Shown here one piece after another: positions 43,653 through 51,615 of a DNA stretch of 64,000 nucleotides. The notes beneath the pieces were generated by a model, which saw nothing but the letters and a program-made list of their open reading frames with translations, ran no database searches and was not told the DNA's origin. The translations under genes were made by a program, and so were the position numbers. How positions within the stretch are numbered: the stretch's first letter is position 1; every line of letters begins with the position of its first letter. Origin of the DNA: an uncultured Parabacteroides sp. (GTDB taxonomy: Bacteria > Bacteroidota > Bacteroidia > Bacteroidales > Tannerellaceae); the NCBI RefSeq assembly GCF_905196875.1, contig NZ_CAJJWO010000021.1:1-64000 (forward strand). Direction: 5' to 3'.

Positions 43653-44618
43653 TTAGTAAATCTCTATCCGGTTATCATTCTCATGCATTTTGAATTTGAA
43701 TTTATGTACACCTTGAAGAGCTTTCAGTATATATTGTATTTCATCACTCTGACGGAACTTTCCTGAAACTTTACGATCCAGATTTGTCGCCCGGGCTAAT
43801 TCAAATTCAACGTTATACCATAAGGATAGATAATTCAATATCTCAGAGAACGGAACTCCCGTAAACCTGAATATTCCATTTTTAAGGAATTCTTCGTTGT
43901 CGAAAATATGCGGTATTTTAACAAGGCTATTATTCTCTAGATAAGCTTTTTCATTGGGTTTGAGAATCAATCCGTCATCCTGATTATCCTTGTTATATAC
44001 ATGTACCGAACCTTCTACCAAATCCGTTTCAAAACGGGGAGACTTAGAATAAGAAAATACATTAAACTTAGTTCCCAACACTTTCACATTATATTTCTGT
44101 GTTTTAACAATAAATGGTCTTTTAGGATCTTTGCTGACAGAAAAATAACCTTCTCCATCTAATTCTATAGTACGGTTATCCTCATTAAACCTATTCGGAA
44201 CATTCATTTTTGTCCGAGGACTAAGCCATACATTTGTCCCGTCCGCCAATGTCATATGAACACGCTGACCGGCCGGTACGTCTATTTGTGTATAAGAAGA
44301 CTGATCATTTCCTGAATCATACGTTGTAATGAACCACGTTCCAATAACGGCCAGAAGAATAACTGATGCATATTTCAACGTACTAAAAATGAGCCTCCGG
44401 TATCTCTTCTTATTTACTTGTCCATATAATTCATTCATTTTTAGGGAACTCCATTCTTCATCACCGTTTTGAGACGTCATAGACGACAAAGCAGTCAGGA
44501 TCTGTAACCGGGCATATTCCTGCCTGTTGTCCTCATTGGCATTAATCCGGTCAAAGAGTTCGTCTTTTTCGGTTACAGATGTTTCGCCTGTCAGATATTT
44601 ATATAGTTGTTCTTCCAT
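43653..44618 (-). CDS. FecR-family anti-sigma factor
   Basis: The protein is 321 aa. The cytoplasmic N-terminus (~80 aa) binds the sigma factor; a transmembrane helix follows (YASVILLAVIGTWFITTY), then the periplasmic FecR domain (IDVPAGQRVHMTLADGTNVWLSPRTKMNVPNRF) and a C-terminal DUF4974-like region (FTGVPFSEILNYLSLWYNVEFE). It should receive the signal from the STN domain of the SusC encoded next to it and release the ECF sigma factor. It lies 87 bp after the sigma gene. Confidence 0.95.
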   Translation of the reverse strand: MEEQLYKYLTGETSVTEKDELFDRINANEDNRQEYARLQILTALSSMTSQNGDEEWSSLKMNELYGQVNKKRYRRLIFSTLKYASVILLAVIGTWFITTYDSGNDQSSYTQIDVPAGQRVHMTLADGTNVWLSPRTKMNVPNRFNEDNRTIELDGEGYFSVSKDPKRPFIVKTQKYNVKVLGTKFNVFSYSKSPRFETDLVEGSVHVYNKDNQDDGLILKPNEKAYLENNSLVKIPHIFDNEEFLKNGIFRFTGVPFSEILNYLSLWYNVEFELARATNLDRKVSGKFRQSDEIQYILKALQGVHKFKFKMHENDNRIEIY

Positions 44619-44705
44619 AAAAATGAGCTGTTTTAAAGTATAACGAAATAATTCAAAAACACCCCTAGAAGAAAATTGAAAAAAATGAGTCCGGGAAGAA
44701 AAATA

Positions 44706-45272
44706 TTAAATAACAAATATAAATAAGGGCAGATAATCCTTCAATTCAACTTTCAGTTTCTTGATAGCAGTTGTCATTTGATTCTCGACCGTCTTCGCAG
44801 AGATATTCAGTCTCTCAGCAATTTCCCTGTTTTTCAATCCTTCCATCCGGCTAAGGATAAATACCTCCCGGCATTTTTCCGGCAGAGAATTAATTGCTTT
44901 ATTCAGTATGATTTCTATATCTTCATTCGAAAGTGCATTTTCATCGAATTGCTGCAAAGCGTATATTTTAAGTTCTACCTCTTTATCAAAAACGGTTTTA
45001 AACTCTTCTCGTCTGATTTCGAGACGTTTCTGTTGTCTCAACTGATCAATACACTTATTTTTTACGAGGGTGAACAGAAAAGCATTTAAGTTTGTCAGCG
45101 TATTCAATAGTTCCTGACGTTCCCATAGATAAATAAATATATCCTGTATTATATTTTCCGCATCTTCCGTAGATAACACGAACTCACGGGCAAAACGTAC
45201 CAGTTTGGGAAAGTATATGGAATATACTCTTGAAAAGTCCAACTTATTATTATTTTGCATACGTACATTCAT
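44706..45272 (-). CDS. ECF-type RNA polymerase sigma factor
   Basis: The protein is 188 aa. Region 2 is at residues ~15-85 (YFPKLVRFAREFVLSTEDAENIIQDIFIYLWERQ) and region 4 at ~130-180 (LPEKCREVFILSRMEGLKNREIAERLNISAKTVENQMTTAIKKL, a clear helix-turn-helix). It belongs to the Bacteroidetes sigma-70 family found at the head of SusC/SusD loci and controlled by FecR. ATG 45260 is an alternative start. The locus is therefore probably induced by trans-envelope signalling when its glycan is bound. Confidence 0.95.
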   Translation of the reverse strand: MNVRMQNNNKLDFSRVYSIYFPKLVRFAREFVLSTEDAENIIQDIFIYLWERQELLNTLTNLNAFLFTLVKNKCIDQLRQQKRLEIRREEFKTVFDKEVELKIYALQQFDENALSNEDIEIILNKAINSLPEKCREVFILSRMEGLKNREIAERLNISAKTVENQMTTAIKKLKVELKDYLPLFIFVI

Positions 45273-45304
45273 ACATCCATCTGAAGATATCCCGATAATA
45301 CTGG

Positions 45305-45312
45305 CAAAAATA
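45305..45312 (-). promoter_or_regulatory. -7 promoter box of the ECF sigma gene
   Basis: TATTTTTG on the minus strand is a perfect TAnnTTTG 32 bp before the ATG. The -33 region is unclear. Confidence 0.5.
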
Positions 45313-45434
45313 TAGAATTATTCTATCATTAATCTATTTTAGCGTATTATTTTAAAAAAACAAAAACAGATATTGTATTTTATGAAAAATAGTATGCAAT
45401 ACTAAAAAGCAGACTGAATAAACAAGAATCCCTT

Positions 45435-45442
45435 TATCTTTG
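45435..45442 (+). promoter_or_regulatory. -7 promoter box of arsC
   Basis: TATCTTTG is a perfect TAnnTTTG 30 bp before the GTG start of arsC. Confidence 0.55.
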
Positions 45443-45472
45443 TTTCATTGAAAAACATTTACATTTCAAGAC

Positions 45473-45946
45473 GTGAAAATATTAATAGTATGCACAGGCA
45501 ATAGTTGCCGCAGCCAGATGGCACAAGGCTGGTTACAATCTTTCGACAAGAATCTGATTGTTCGTTCAGCCGGAACAGAACCGGCAGAAGAAATAAATCC
45601 GCTGGCAATTAAGACAATGAAGTCGTCAGGGATCGATATTAGTCATCAAACACCCCAATCGATTAATGAATATCTGAACGAACCCTGGGACTATGTCATT
45701 ACCGTTTGCGGCGAAGCAAACGAGAACTGCCCGGTCTTTAAAGGAAAAGTAAGACACCGCATGCATATTGGTTTTTATGATCCTTCAAAAGCTAAAGGGA
45801 CTCCCGAATTCATAGAAAGCGAATTCCGCCGGATATGCAATCAGATCAAGACAAAAATGTATGATTTCTATTCCGACGAAATACTTAATGGCGACAACGG
45901 CCCTACTTGCACCTGCGGGGCAAACAGGTTTTGCAGATGTAACTAA
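45473..45946 (+). CDS. arsC: Thioredoxin-coupled arsenate reductase with Cys-rich C-terminal tail
   Basis: The protein is 157 aa and starts at GTG, because the first ATG would remove the beta strand before the active site. It has the low-molecular-weight tyrosine-phosphatase fold. Cys7-X5-Arg13 (CTGNSCR) is the arsenate loop; Cys79 and Cys86 (VCGEANENC) match the spacing of the S. aureus ArsC triad (Cys10, 82, 89) exactly. The last residues (CTCGANRFCRC) add four cysteines beyond the usual ~131-140 aa enzyme. No other ars gene is nearby. A phosphatase role is less likely given the full Cys triad. Confidence 0.87.
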   Translation: MKILIVCTGNSCRSQMAQGWLQSFDKNLIVRSAGTEPAEEINPLAIKTMKSSGIDISHQTPQSINEYLNEPWDYVITVCGEANENCPVFKGKVRHRMHIGFYDPSKAKGTPEFIESEFRRICNQIKTKMYDFYSDEILNGDNGPTCTCGANRFCRCN

Positions 45947-45958
45947 TAGAACAAAAGT

Positions 45959-46020
45959 GTTTCACCATACTGAAACTGTTGTTTCACTTAGGAGAAACAC
46001 TTGTTTCACTACTATGAAAC
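45959..46020. repeat. 22-bp-period short-hairpin array, word GTTTCA/TGAAAC
   Basis: Three units start at 45959, 45981 and 46003: GTTTCA-CCATAC-TGAAAC-TGTT, GTTTCA-CTTAGG-AGAAAC-ACTT and GTTTCA-CTACTA-TGAAAC. The period is exactly 22 bp, with the 6-6-6-4 plan. It begins 12 bp after the arsC stop, between convergent genes. Confidence 0.8.
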
Positions 46021-46087
46021 TGTTTCCACTAAGCATTCGGAAATTATTATTATTTGTTTGCCGAACAACATATTTGACATTAATAAA

Positions 46088-46130
46088 TGAGGGTGTACGA
46101 AAGCTATGAAAAACTCTCAATACACCCTCA
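46088..46130 (-). terminator. Hairpin terminator of the Gfo/Idh/MocA gene
   Basis: TGAGGGTGTA (46088-46097) pairs perfectly with TACACCCTCA (46121-46130), 33 bp after the gene's stop. The following minus-strand sequence is TTTATTAAT, a moderate T-tract. Confidence 0.6.
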
Positions 46131-46162
46131 TTCAGAGATATTATCCGGAAATAGAAGTTCAA

Positions 46163-47599
46163 TTATACATTATAATACTCTTCCCATCCTTTACGTGGCG
46201 GTTGTCCGCTCAACATTTGATTGGCAAAGTCATCGTTCACGATCTCTTTGGTCGTGCGGTCTAGAACCAGCTTACGGTTCAGGCGCTGTGCCAATACACC
46301 CAGACAGAATACCTGACTTAACGGACCGGCAATAGAAAATGGAGAGCGGGTCTTTTCCTTACCCTGGCAAGCCAGCAGGAAGTTTTCATAATGATTAGAC
46401 GGGCTCTTTTCGTACTCAGGCAACTTCGGATTCATGTCCTTTGCTATCTGATCAGGAATAACCGACAGTGTACTACCATGAGAACCGCCTTTAAAAGTCA
46501 GTGTCTTTGAATATATTTCCTTACCCGGATTCAGTTTCATCAATTGCAGTTTACCACCGGCTACAGTCGGGATATTCGGATCGACATCCGACGAACCGAA
46601 GTTCTCAGGAACAGGAGGAATATTATCCAAACCGTCGTACCAGGTAACATCTATTCCCGGCATATTTCCTCTTTCCGGGAACCGGAACAGAATAGTTGAC
46701 GACATCGGGTAGAAGAACGGATTATGATCTTTCAAATACAGCGGATTGATTTCTGTAGGCAATCCCATATCCAGAAATTCGTGTGCCGTATCCAGAATAT
46801 GTGCTCCCCAGTCACCCAATGCTCCCATACCGAAATCATACCAACAACGCCATTGTCCCATGTGATAATCATGGTTATAATCATGATGTTGCACTACGCC
46901 CAACCAGGTATCCCAATCCAGTGTTTCAGGAACCGGTTCACCCATCGGCATGTGCTTGATATTTGGATTCCATCCGTGCCAGCGACGCGGAGAGTTCATG
47001 TGAGCTGTTATAGCTGTCACATCTTTAATAAGTCCGGCTTCTTTCCAGGCTTTAAACTGGAAATAGTTGGCTTCAGAGTGTCCCTGGTTACCCATTTGAG
47101 TGACTACACCATATTTCTTTTCAGCTCGCATCATCACTTCTATCTCTTGAAAAGTACGAGCCATCGGTTTCTCTACATATACATGCTTACCGTGAGCCAT
47201 CGCTTCGATCGTGATCGGGAAATGAGCATGATCAGGAACTCCAACCGTCACAGCGTCGATCTTATCAGCCATCTGGTCGAACATCTTACGGAAATCCTGA
47301 AAACGAGGAACTTTCGGGAACATAGATATAAGTTCCTGCGTATGCTTGGCTCCCATATCCACATCGCAAAGAGCAACTACATTACATAAACCTGTTTTAT
47401 ACAACTCCTTGGCAATCTCACCTCCCCGGTTACCAATTCCAATAAACGCAATATTTACTTTTTCGTTAGGACTAACGAAAGGTACGCCAGGAAAGGCATT
47501 AGCCTTTGAAGGTATCCAAAACGACGGGATCGCCGTAGCTGCAGAAAGAGCCAATGCCCGCTTCAGAAACGAGCGGCGTGAAATGTCTTCTGATCTCAT
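46163..47599 (-). CDS. Tat-exported Gfo/Idh/MocA family oxidoreductase
   Basis: The protein is 478 aa. The N-terminus has a twin-arginine signal, SRRSFLKR with Arg8-Arg9, then a hydrophobic stretch, so the protein is exported folded with its nucleotide bound. The Rossmann motif GIGNRGGEIAKELY is near residues 54-67 and the catalytic-type EKPMA follows. The C-terminal domain contains CWYDFGMGALGDWGAHILDTAHEF. Substrate is probably a sugar or cyclitol. Some exported members are GH109-type glycosidases acting through NAD; I cannot assign that here. A perfect palindrome lies between promoter and start. Confidence 0.88.
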   Translation of the reverse strand: MRSEDISRRSFLKRALALSAATAIPSFWIPSKANAFPGVPFVSPNEKVNIAFIGIGNRGGEIAKELYKTGLCNVVALCDVDMGAKHTQELISMFPKVPRFQDFRKMFDQMADKIDAVTVGVPDHAHFPITIEAMAHGKHVYVEKPMARTFQEIEVMMRAEKKYGVVTQMGNQGHSEANYFQFKAWKEAGLIKDVTAITAHMNSPRRWHGWNPNIKHMPMGEPVPETLDWDTWLGVVQHHDYNHDYHMGQWRCWYDFGMGALGDWGAHILDTAHEFLDMGLPTEINPLYLKDHNPFFYPMSSTILFRFPERGNMPGIDVTWYDGLDNIPPVPENFGSSDVDPNIPTVAGGKLQLMKLNPGKEIYSKTLTFKGGSHGSTLSVIPDQIAKDMNPKLPEYEKSPSNHYENFLLACQGKEKTRSPFSIAGPLSQVFCLGVLAQRLNRKLVLDRTTKEIVNDDFANQMLSGQPPRKGWEEYYNV

Positions 47600-47626
47600 G
47601 GTATTTTATATTAGATAAATTAAGTC

Positions 47627-47640
47627 TGTTTGCGCAAACA
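47627..47640. promoter_or_regulatory. Perfect 14-bp palindromic operator upstream of the oxidoreductase gene
   Basis: TGTTTGCGCAAACA is fully symmetric with a central CG, like LacI-family operators. It lies downstream of the -7 box and 28 bp before the start codon, a repressor-like position. Confidence 0.6.
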
Positions 47641-47658
47641 TCAAAAACATCAACTGTG

Positions 47659-47666
47659 CAAAAATA
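47659..47666 (-). promoter_or_regulatory. -7 promoter box of the oxidoreductase gene
   Basis: TATTTTTG on the minus strand is a perfect TAnnTTTG. Transcription would start near 47652, placing the palindrome in the 5' leader. A TTTC at 18-nt spacing is a possible -33 element. Confidence 0.55.
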
Positions 47667-48011
47667 AATATTTTTTGTTGATATGAAAGGATTTATAGAA
47701 GAAAGTTACTAAATTTATTCGAATACAGCAGAGCAATTTCATGATTTTATCCATACACCGAGGAAGGACAATCCCCCTTTTTTAATATAAATAACAATCC
47801 GCTTTACATTATATAGAAATTTTTCTGTTTCCACTTAAAAAACAATCATCTTCTGAAAATTGATTTTTGAAAATACGAAGAGTTAGACGATATGCATGTA
47901 TTTAACGTTAATAAACATATATACTTCTATATGCAGCTCTGATTAAAATTCAATACAAATCAATGATCTACAAATATATAGTTGCTTTTTGACAATTTTA
48001 CAAATGATATT

Positions 48012-48024
48012 GTTCTAGTAGAAC
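48012..48024. promoter_or_regulatory. Palindromic site GTTCTAGTAGAAC upstream of susC
   Basis: A 13-bp palindrome with one central base. Its exact reverse complement recurs at 48221-48233, and with two flanking bases the match is 15 bp. It may be one of two operators for an unlinked regulator. Confidence 0.5.
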
Positions 48025-48220
48025 TAAGTCCAAATTCTCTTAATAATAGACTTTAGATTAACATTCATACTCTTGATTCTCTTGCGTTGTAAACTAATTA
48101 CAACTAATTTGTTACAAAATTAACGCTTTTAGCGCACACACCTCTCTCATTAACATAATTAAAATTGATTTAATCTATTTTGGGTATTGTAAATTGCTTT
48201 CATTTTGATAGAATTCCATA

Positions 48221-48233
48221 GTTCTACTAGAAC
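48221..48233. promoter_or_regulatory. Palindromic site GTTCTACTAGAAC upstream of susC
   Basis: The second copy of the palindrome, 68 bp before the susC ATG, inverted relative to the copy at 48012-48024. Confidence 0.5.
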
Positions 48234-48301
48234 TACAACAACTTTAAATATGCTGAAACAAATATACACACATCTATTTTTCACCTATAAATCAAACGCT
48301 T

Positions 48302-51300
48302 ATGTCTAAAAGATTAAAATTTCCAAGCTTAATTTTGCTTGCCGGTGCATTAGCTTCTCCATTAGGAGTCTATGCAGACGTATTACCCGACAAGCAAAGT
48401 GTAAACATTTCCCAACAAAACGGGAAAATAACCGGAGTTGTAGAAGATTCAATGGGACCGGTTATTGGAGCGTCTATTGTTATTAAAGGAACCACAAGTG
48501 GAATCATGACCGACCTTGATGGCAAATTTACGCTAAACGATGTCAAAAGAGGTCAAGTGTTGCAAATCTCTTTCGTAGGATACAAAACGAAAGAAATAGC
48601 CTACACAGGTCAAACAACGCTGAAAATATTTCTGGAAGAAGATTCACAGGCTTTGGATGAAGTTGTAGTAACTGCTTTGGGTATGTCACGTGATAAAAAA
48701 TCATTGGGATACGCCATGACCGAACTGAAAGGGGATGAAATCGCGAAAGTAAACTCTCCTAACCCTATCAACGGTTTGCAAGGTAAGGTTGCCGGTGTAC
48801 AGATCAACATGGGTAACTCAGGTCCGCAATCTTCACAACGTATCATTATCCGTGGTAACACTTCTTTGGGAGGAAATAACCAGCCGATCTTCGTGATCGA
48901 CGGTATTATCATCGACAATGAAGTAACAAAAACAGGAGCAGGACAAGACTGGGGTAACGACCTGAAGAACCTGAATGCCGATGACTTCGAATCGATGTCT
49001 GTATTGAAAGGTGCTGCGGCAACCGCTTTGTATGGTTCGCGTGCATCCAACGGTGTGATCCTGATCACCACCAAAAAAGGCCGTAAAGGCGAAGGTATAG
49101 GTGTATCCGTTTCACATACGCAGCAATGGGAAAATATCTATGCAACGCCGGATTTGCAAAACGAATTCGGTTCCGGTTCTTCTCCGGTATGGGCGCTGAA
49201 TGATGACGGTAGTGAAAACCGATACACTTCGGCTGGTCGTAGCTTCGGTCCCCGTTTCGACGGCAAACCGTTCTATGTGGATGGCCAGGAAATGATCTAT
49301 TCTGCCAAAGACAACAACTTGAAAAACCTTTATCAGACCGGACACTATATGAACACTAACGTTGCTTTACAAGGTGGTTCCGAAAAAAGTGCATTCCGTT
49401 TCTCTTATTCAAACCTGCAATCAGAAGGTTTGACTTTCAACAATGAGTTCAAACGTAATTCATTCAGCTTAAACGCATCCCACGATATCAGTTCCCGCCT
49501 GAAGGCAGAAGGTGGATTCTCATACATCGAATCGACTGCCCAGAACCCGACAAGACAGGGAGGTTCGGGATCTCCGATCTATGACTTCATGTATAGCATC
49601 GCCCGTGAATATGACACGGATTACTGGTTGAATAACAAAAACTATATCAGTCCGGCCGGCGACGGTTACAACTCATTGGACCCGTATGGTTATTCCAAAA
49701 CGATCTACGACTACCTGGAAAACATCTATACACAGGATGAAATGAGTGTACGTGCTTTCTTGAACCTGGATCTTAAAATATTGGATTGGTTGTCATTGAA
49801 AGTGAAAGGCGATATTTACAAGCTATACACGACCAACGAATCAAAAGTAATGGCTACAGGTGCCAGCAAATACGACGGTGCAGCCTACAAAATTCATGAA
49901 AACAAGAAAGACCAGTACAAAATTACCGGAATGTTGACAGCGAACCATTCTTTCGATGATTTCAATATCAGCGGTAGCATGGCAGTAGAACAGTGGGATA
50001 CCAAAAGAGGTTACCACAAAACCAATTCGGAAAATGGCTTGCGTGTTCCCGGCTTGTTCGATATGACAAACTCCGTTAATAAAGCGACAACCGAAGTCAG
50101 ATACAATACTGACAGAAAACGCATCAACTCCATCTATGCTTTTGCCAATATGGACTATAAAGGCGTTTACTTCCTTGATATCACCGGGCGTAACGACTGG
50201 TCGTCTGCATTGATCTACGAAAACGGAACAGGACACACCTCTTATTTCTACCCGTCGGTCGGTGCCTCCTGGCTATTCGCCGAAGGGTTACGCGATGCAA
50301 TACCCGAATTTATCTCTTTCGGTAAACTGAGAGCCTCTTACGCTATCGTAGGTAACGACTGTGCTCCTTATCTGACTACCGGTACCGGTTATTATTCATT
50401 CGACAACACATTCGACAACCAGCTCAACGGCGGAACTTATCCTTACTACAAATTCGACAAGGACGAATTACCGAACTTGAATTTGAAACCGGAAAAACAG
50501 CACTCCATCGAAATCGGTTTGGATATGCGTTTCCTGAAAAACCGTCTCGGCTTCGACTTTGCCTGGTATAAGACCAATACAAAAAACCAGATCCTGGCAT
50601 TGCCGATAGCATCTGAATCCGGTGTTTCAAAACGTTGGATCAATGCCGGAGACATTGAGAACAAAGGTATCGAATTATTGATTACCGGTACTCCGATCGA
50701 AACGAGAGACTGGCGCTGGGATTTGTCATTCAACCTGACACGCAACAGAAACAAGATCGTATCTTTGTTCGAAGGCGTTGAGAAATATCAATTAGTAGGA
50801 GGTGGTACGGACACACAGGCATGGGCTACCGTTGGCGGTGCTTATGGTGATATCTATACATCTTATGCCTATACACTCAATGACAAAGGCGAAAAGCTGT
50901 TGAACGCAGACGGTTCTTATCCCCGTTCGAATAAAAGTGAGAAAATCGGTTCTTTGCAGCCTAAATTTTTATGGGGAGCCAATACTTCCGTAAGCTGGAA
51001 AGGCATTACGCTGAATGCTGTCATCGATGCTCGTTTCGGCGGCGATGTCTTCTCGGCAAGTTACTACTATGGTATGAATTCGGGTAACGTTAAGTCCTCA
51101 TTAGCCGGTCGTGATACACAATACGGCGGTTTGCCCCGCACATTGGCCGATGGAAGAACCGTTAACGACGGTGTCATTCCGGAAGGTGTATTTATGCCCG
51201 GAACAGAGATCAAAGGGGTAGACGTTTCCGGCATGAGCTATCAGGCTGCTTACGAACAGGGGTTGGTTGACCCGCTGTCGGCTTACAAATACTACGACAA

Positions 51301-51592
51301 TGTGTACAGCTGGTCGGGCGGTATACGTTCGGAAGGTATCCACAAATGTTCCTGGGTCGCTCTTCGCGAACTGTCAATACACTGGCAACTGCCTAAAAAA
51401 TGGGTGAACAAAGCTTACATCCAGAATGCAAGTGTCGGTCTGATGGCCCGTAACCTGGGATTCCTGTACAACAGTCTGCCGGATAATATTCACCCAGAAG
51501 GTTTGAATACATCTTATAGTTCTGAATATATGGAAAGCGGTGGTGCCGTATTCTCACGCAACATCGGTTTCAGTGTGAATGTTTCGTTCTAA
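48302..51592 (+). CDS. SusC/RagA TonB-dependent receptor (second locus)
   Basis: The protein is 1096 aa with signal peptide (MSKRLKFPSLILLAGALASPLGVYA). It lacks an STN domain, so it does not signal to an anti-sigma factor. A carboxypeptidase-regulatory-like domain lies at ~43-115 (ITGVVEDSMGPVIGASIVIKGT), then the TonB-box region DEVVVTALGM, the plug (GLQGKVAGVQINMG; VLKGAAATALYGSRASNGVILITTKKG) and the barrel ending NIGFSVNVSF. It pairs with the following SusD-like gene 23 bp later. No enzyme or regulator adjoins, so its substrate may be a peptide, glycan or other ligand. Confidence 0.95.
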   Translation: MSKRLKFPSLILLAGALASPLGVYADVLPDKQSVNISQQNGKITGVVEDSMGPVIGASIVIKGTTSGIMTDLDGKFTLNDVKRGQVLQISFVGYKTKEIAYTGQTTLKIFLEEDSQALDEVVVTALGMSRDKKSLGYAMTELKGDEIAKVNSPNPINGLQGKVAGVQINMGNSGPQSSQRIIIRGNTSLGGNNQPIFVIDGIIIDNEVTKTGAGQDWGNDLKNLNADDFESMSVLKGAAATALYGSRASNGVILITTKKGRKGEGIGVSVSHTQQWENIYATPDLQNEFGSGSSPVWALNDDGSENRYTSAGRSFGPRFDGKPFYVDGQEMIYSAKDNNLKNLYQTGHYMNTNVALQGGSEKSAFRFSYSNLQSEGLTFNNEFKRNSFSLNASHDISSRLKAEGGFSYIESTAQNPTRQGGSGSPIYDFMYSIAREYDTDYWLNNKNYISPAGDGYNSLDPYGYSKTIYDYLENIYTQDEMSVRAFLNLDLKILDWLSLKVKGDIYKLYTTNESKVMATGASKYDGAAYKIHENKKDQYKITGMLTANHSFDDFNISGSMAVEQWDTKRGYHKTNSENGLRVPGLFDMTNSVNKATTEVRYNTDRKRINSIYAFANMDYKGVYFLDITGRNDWSSALIYENGTGHTSYFYPSVGASWLFAEGLRDAIPEFISFGKLRASYAIVGNDCAPYLTTGTGYYSFDNTFDNQLNGGTYPYYKFDKDELPNLNLKPEKQHSIEIGLDMRFLKNRLGFDFAWYKTNTKNQILALPIASESGVSKRWINAGDIENKGIELLITGTPIETRDWRWDLSFNLTRNRNKIVSLFEGVEKYQLVGGGTDTQAWATVGGAYGDIYTSYAYTLNDKGEKLLNADGSYPRSNKSEKIGSLQPKFLWGANTSVSWKGITLNAVIDARFGGDVFSASYYYGMNSGNVKSSLAGRDTQYGGLPRTLADGRTVNDGVIPEGVFMPGTEIKGVDVSGMSYQAAYEQGLVDPLSAYKYYDNVYSWSGGIRSEGIHKCSWVALRELSIHWQLPKKWVNKAYIQNASVGLMARNLGFLYNSLPDNIHPEGLNTSYSSEYMESGGAVFSRNIGFSVNVSF

Positions 51593-51615
51593 TAACTTAT
51601 ATACAATAAAACAAG

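Larger units (their letters stand above)
47667..48301. other. Long non-coding divergent region upstream of the second susC
   Basis: About 635 bp of AT-rich sequence without a gene. It holds the two GTTCTA-S-TAGAAC palindromes listed separately, a small CGCT/AGCG hairpin near 48124-48134, and only imperfect plus-strand -7 boxes (for example TATTTTGG near 48176). The susC promoter cannot be fixed by eye. Confidence 0.5.

Noticed and set aside
46163..47599. GH109 alpha-N-acetylgalactosaminidase assignment
   Set aside because: Tat signal and Rossmann fold fit, but I could not identify residues specific to GH109 rather than to general Gfo/Idh/MocA proteins.
47971..47978. Perfect minus-strand TATATTTG in the long divergent region
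   Set aside because: It is over 370 bp from the oxidoreductase gene, which has a closer box; probably chance in AT-rich DNA.
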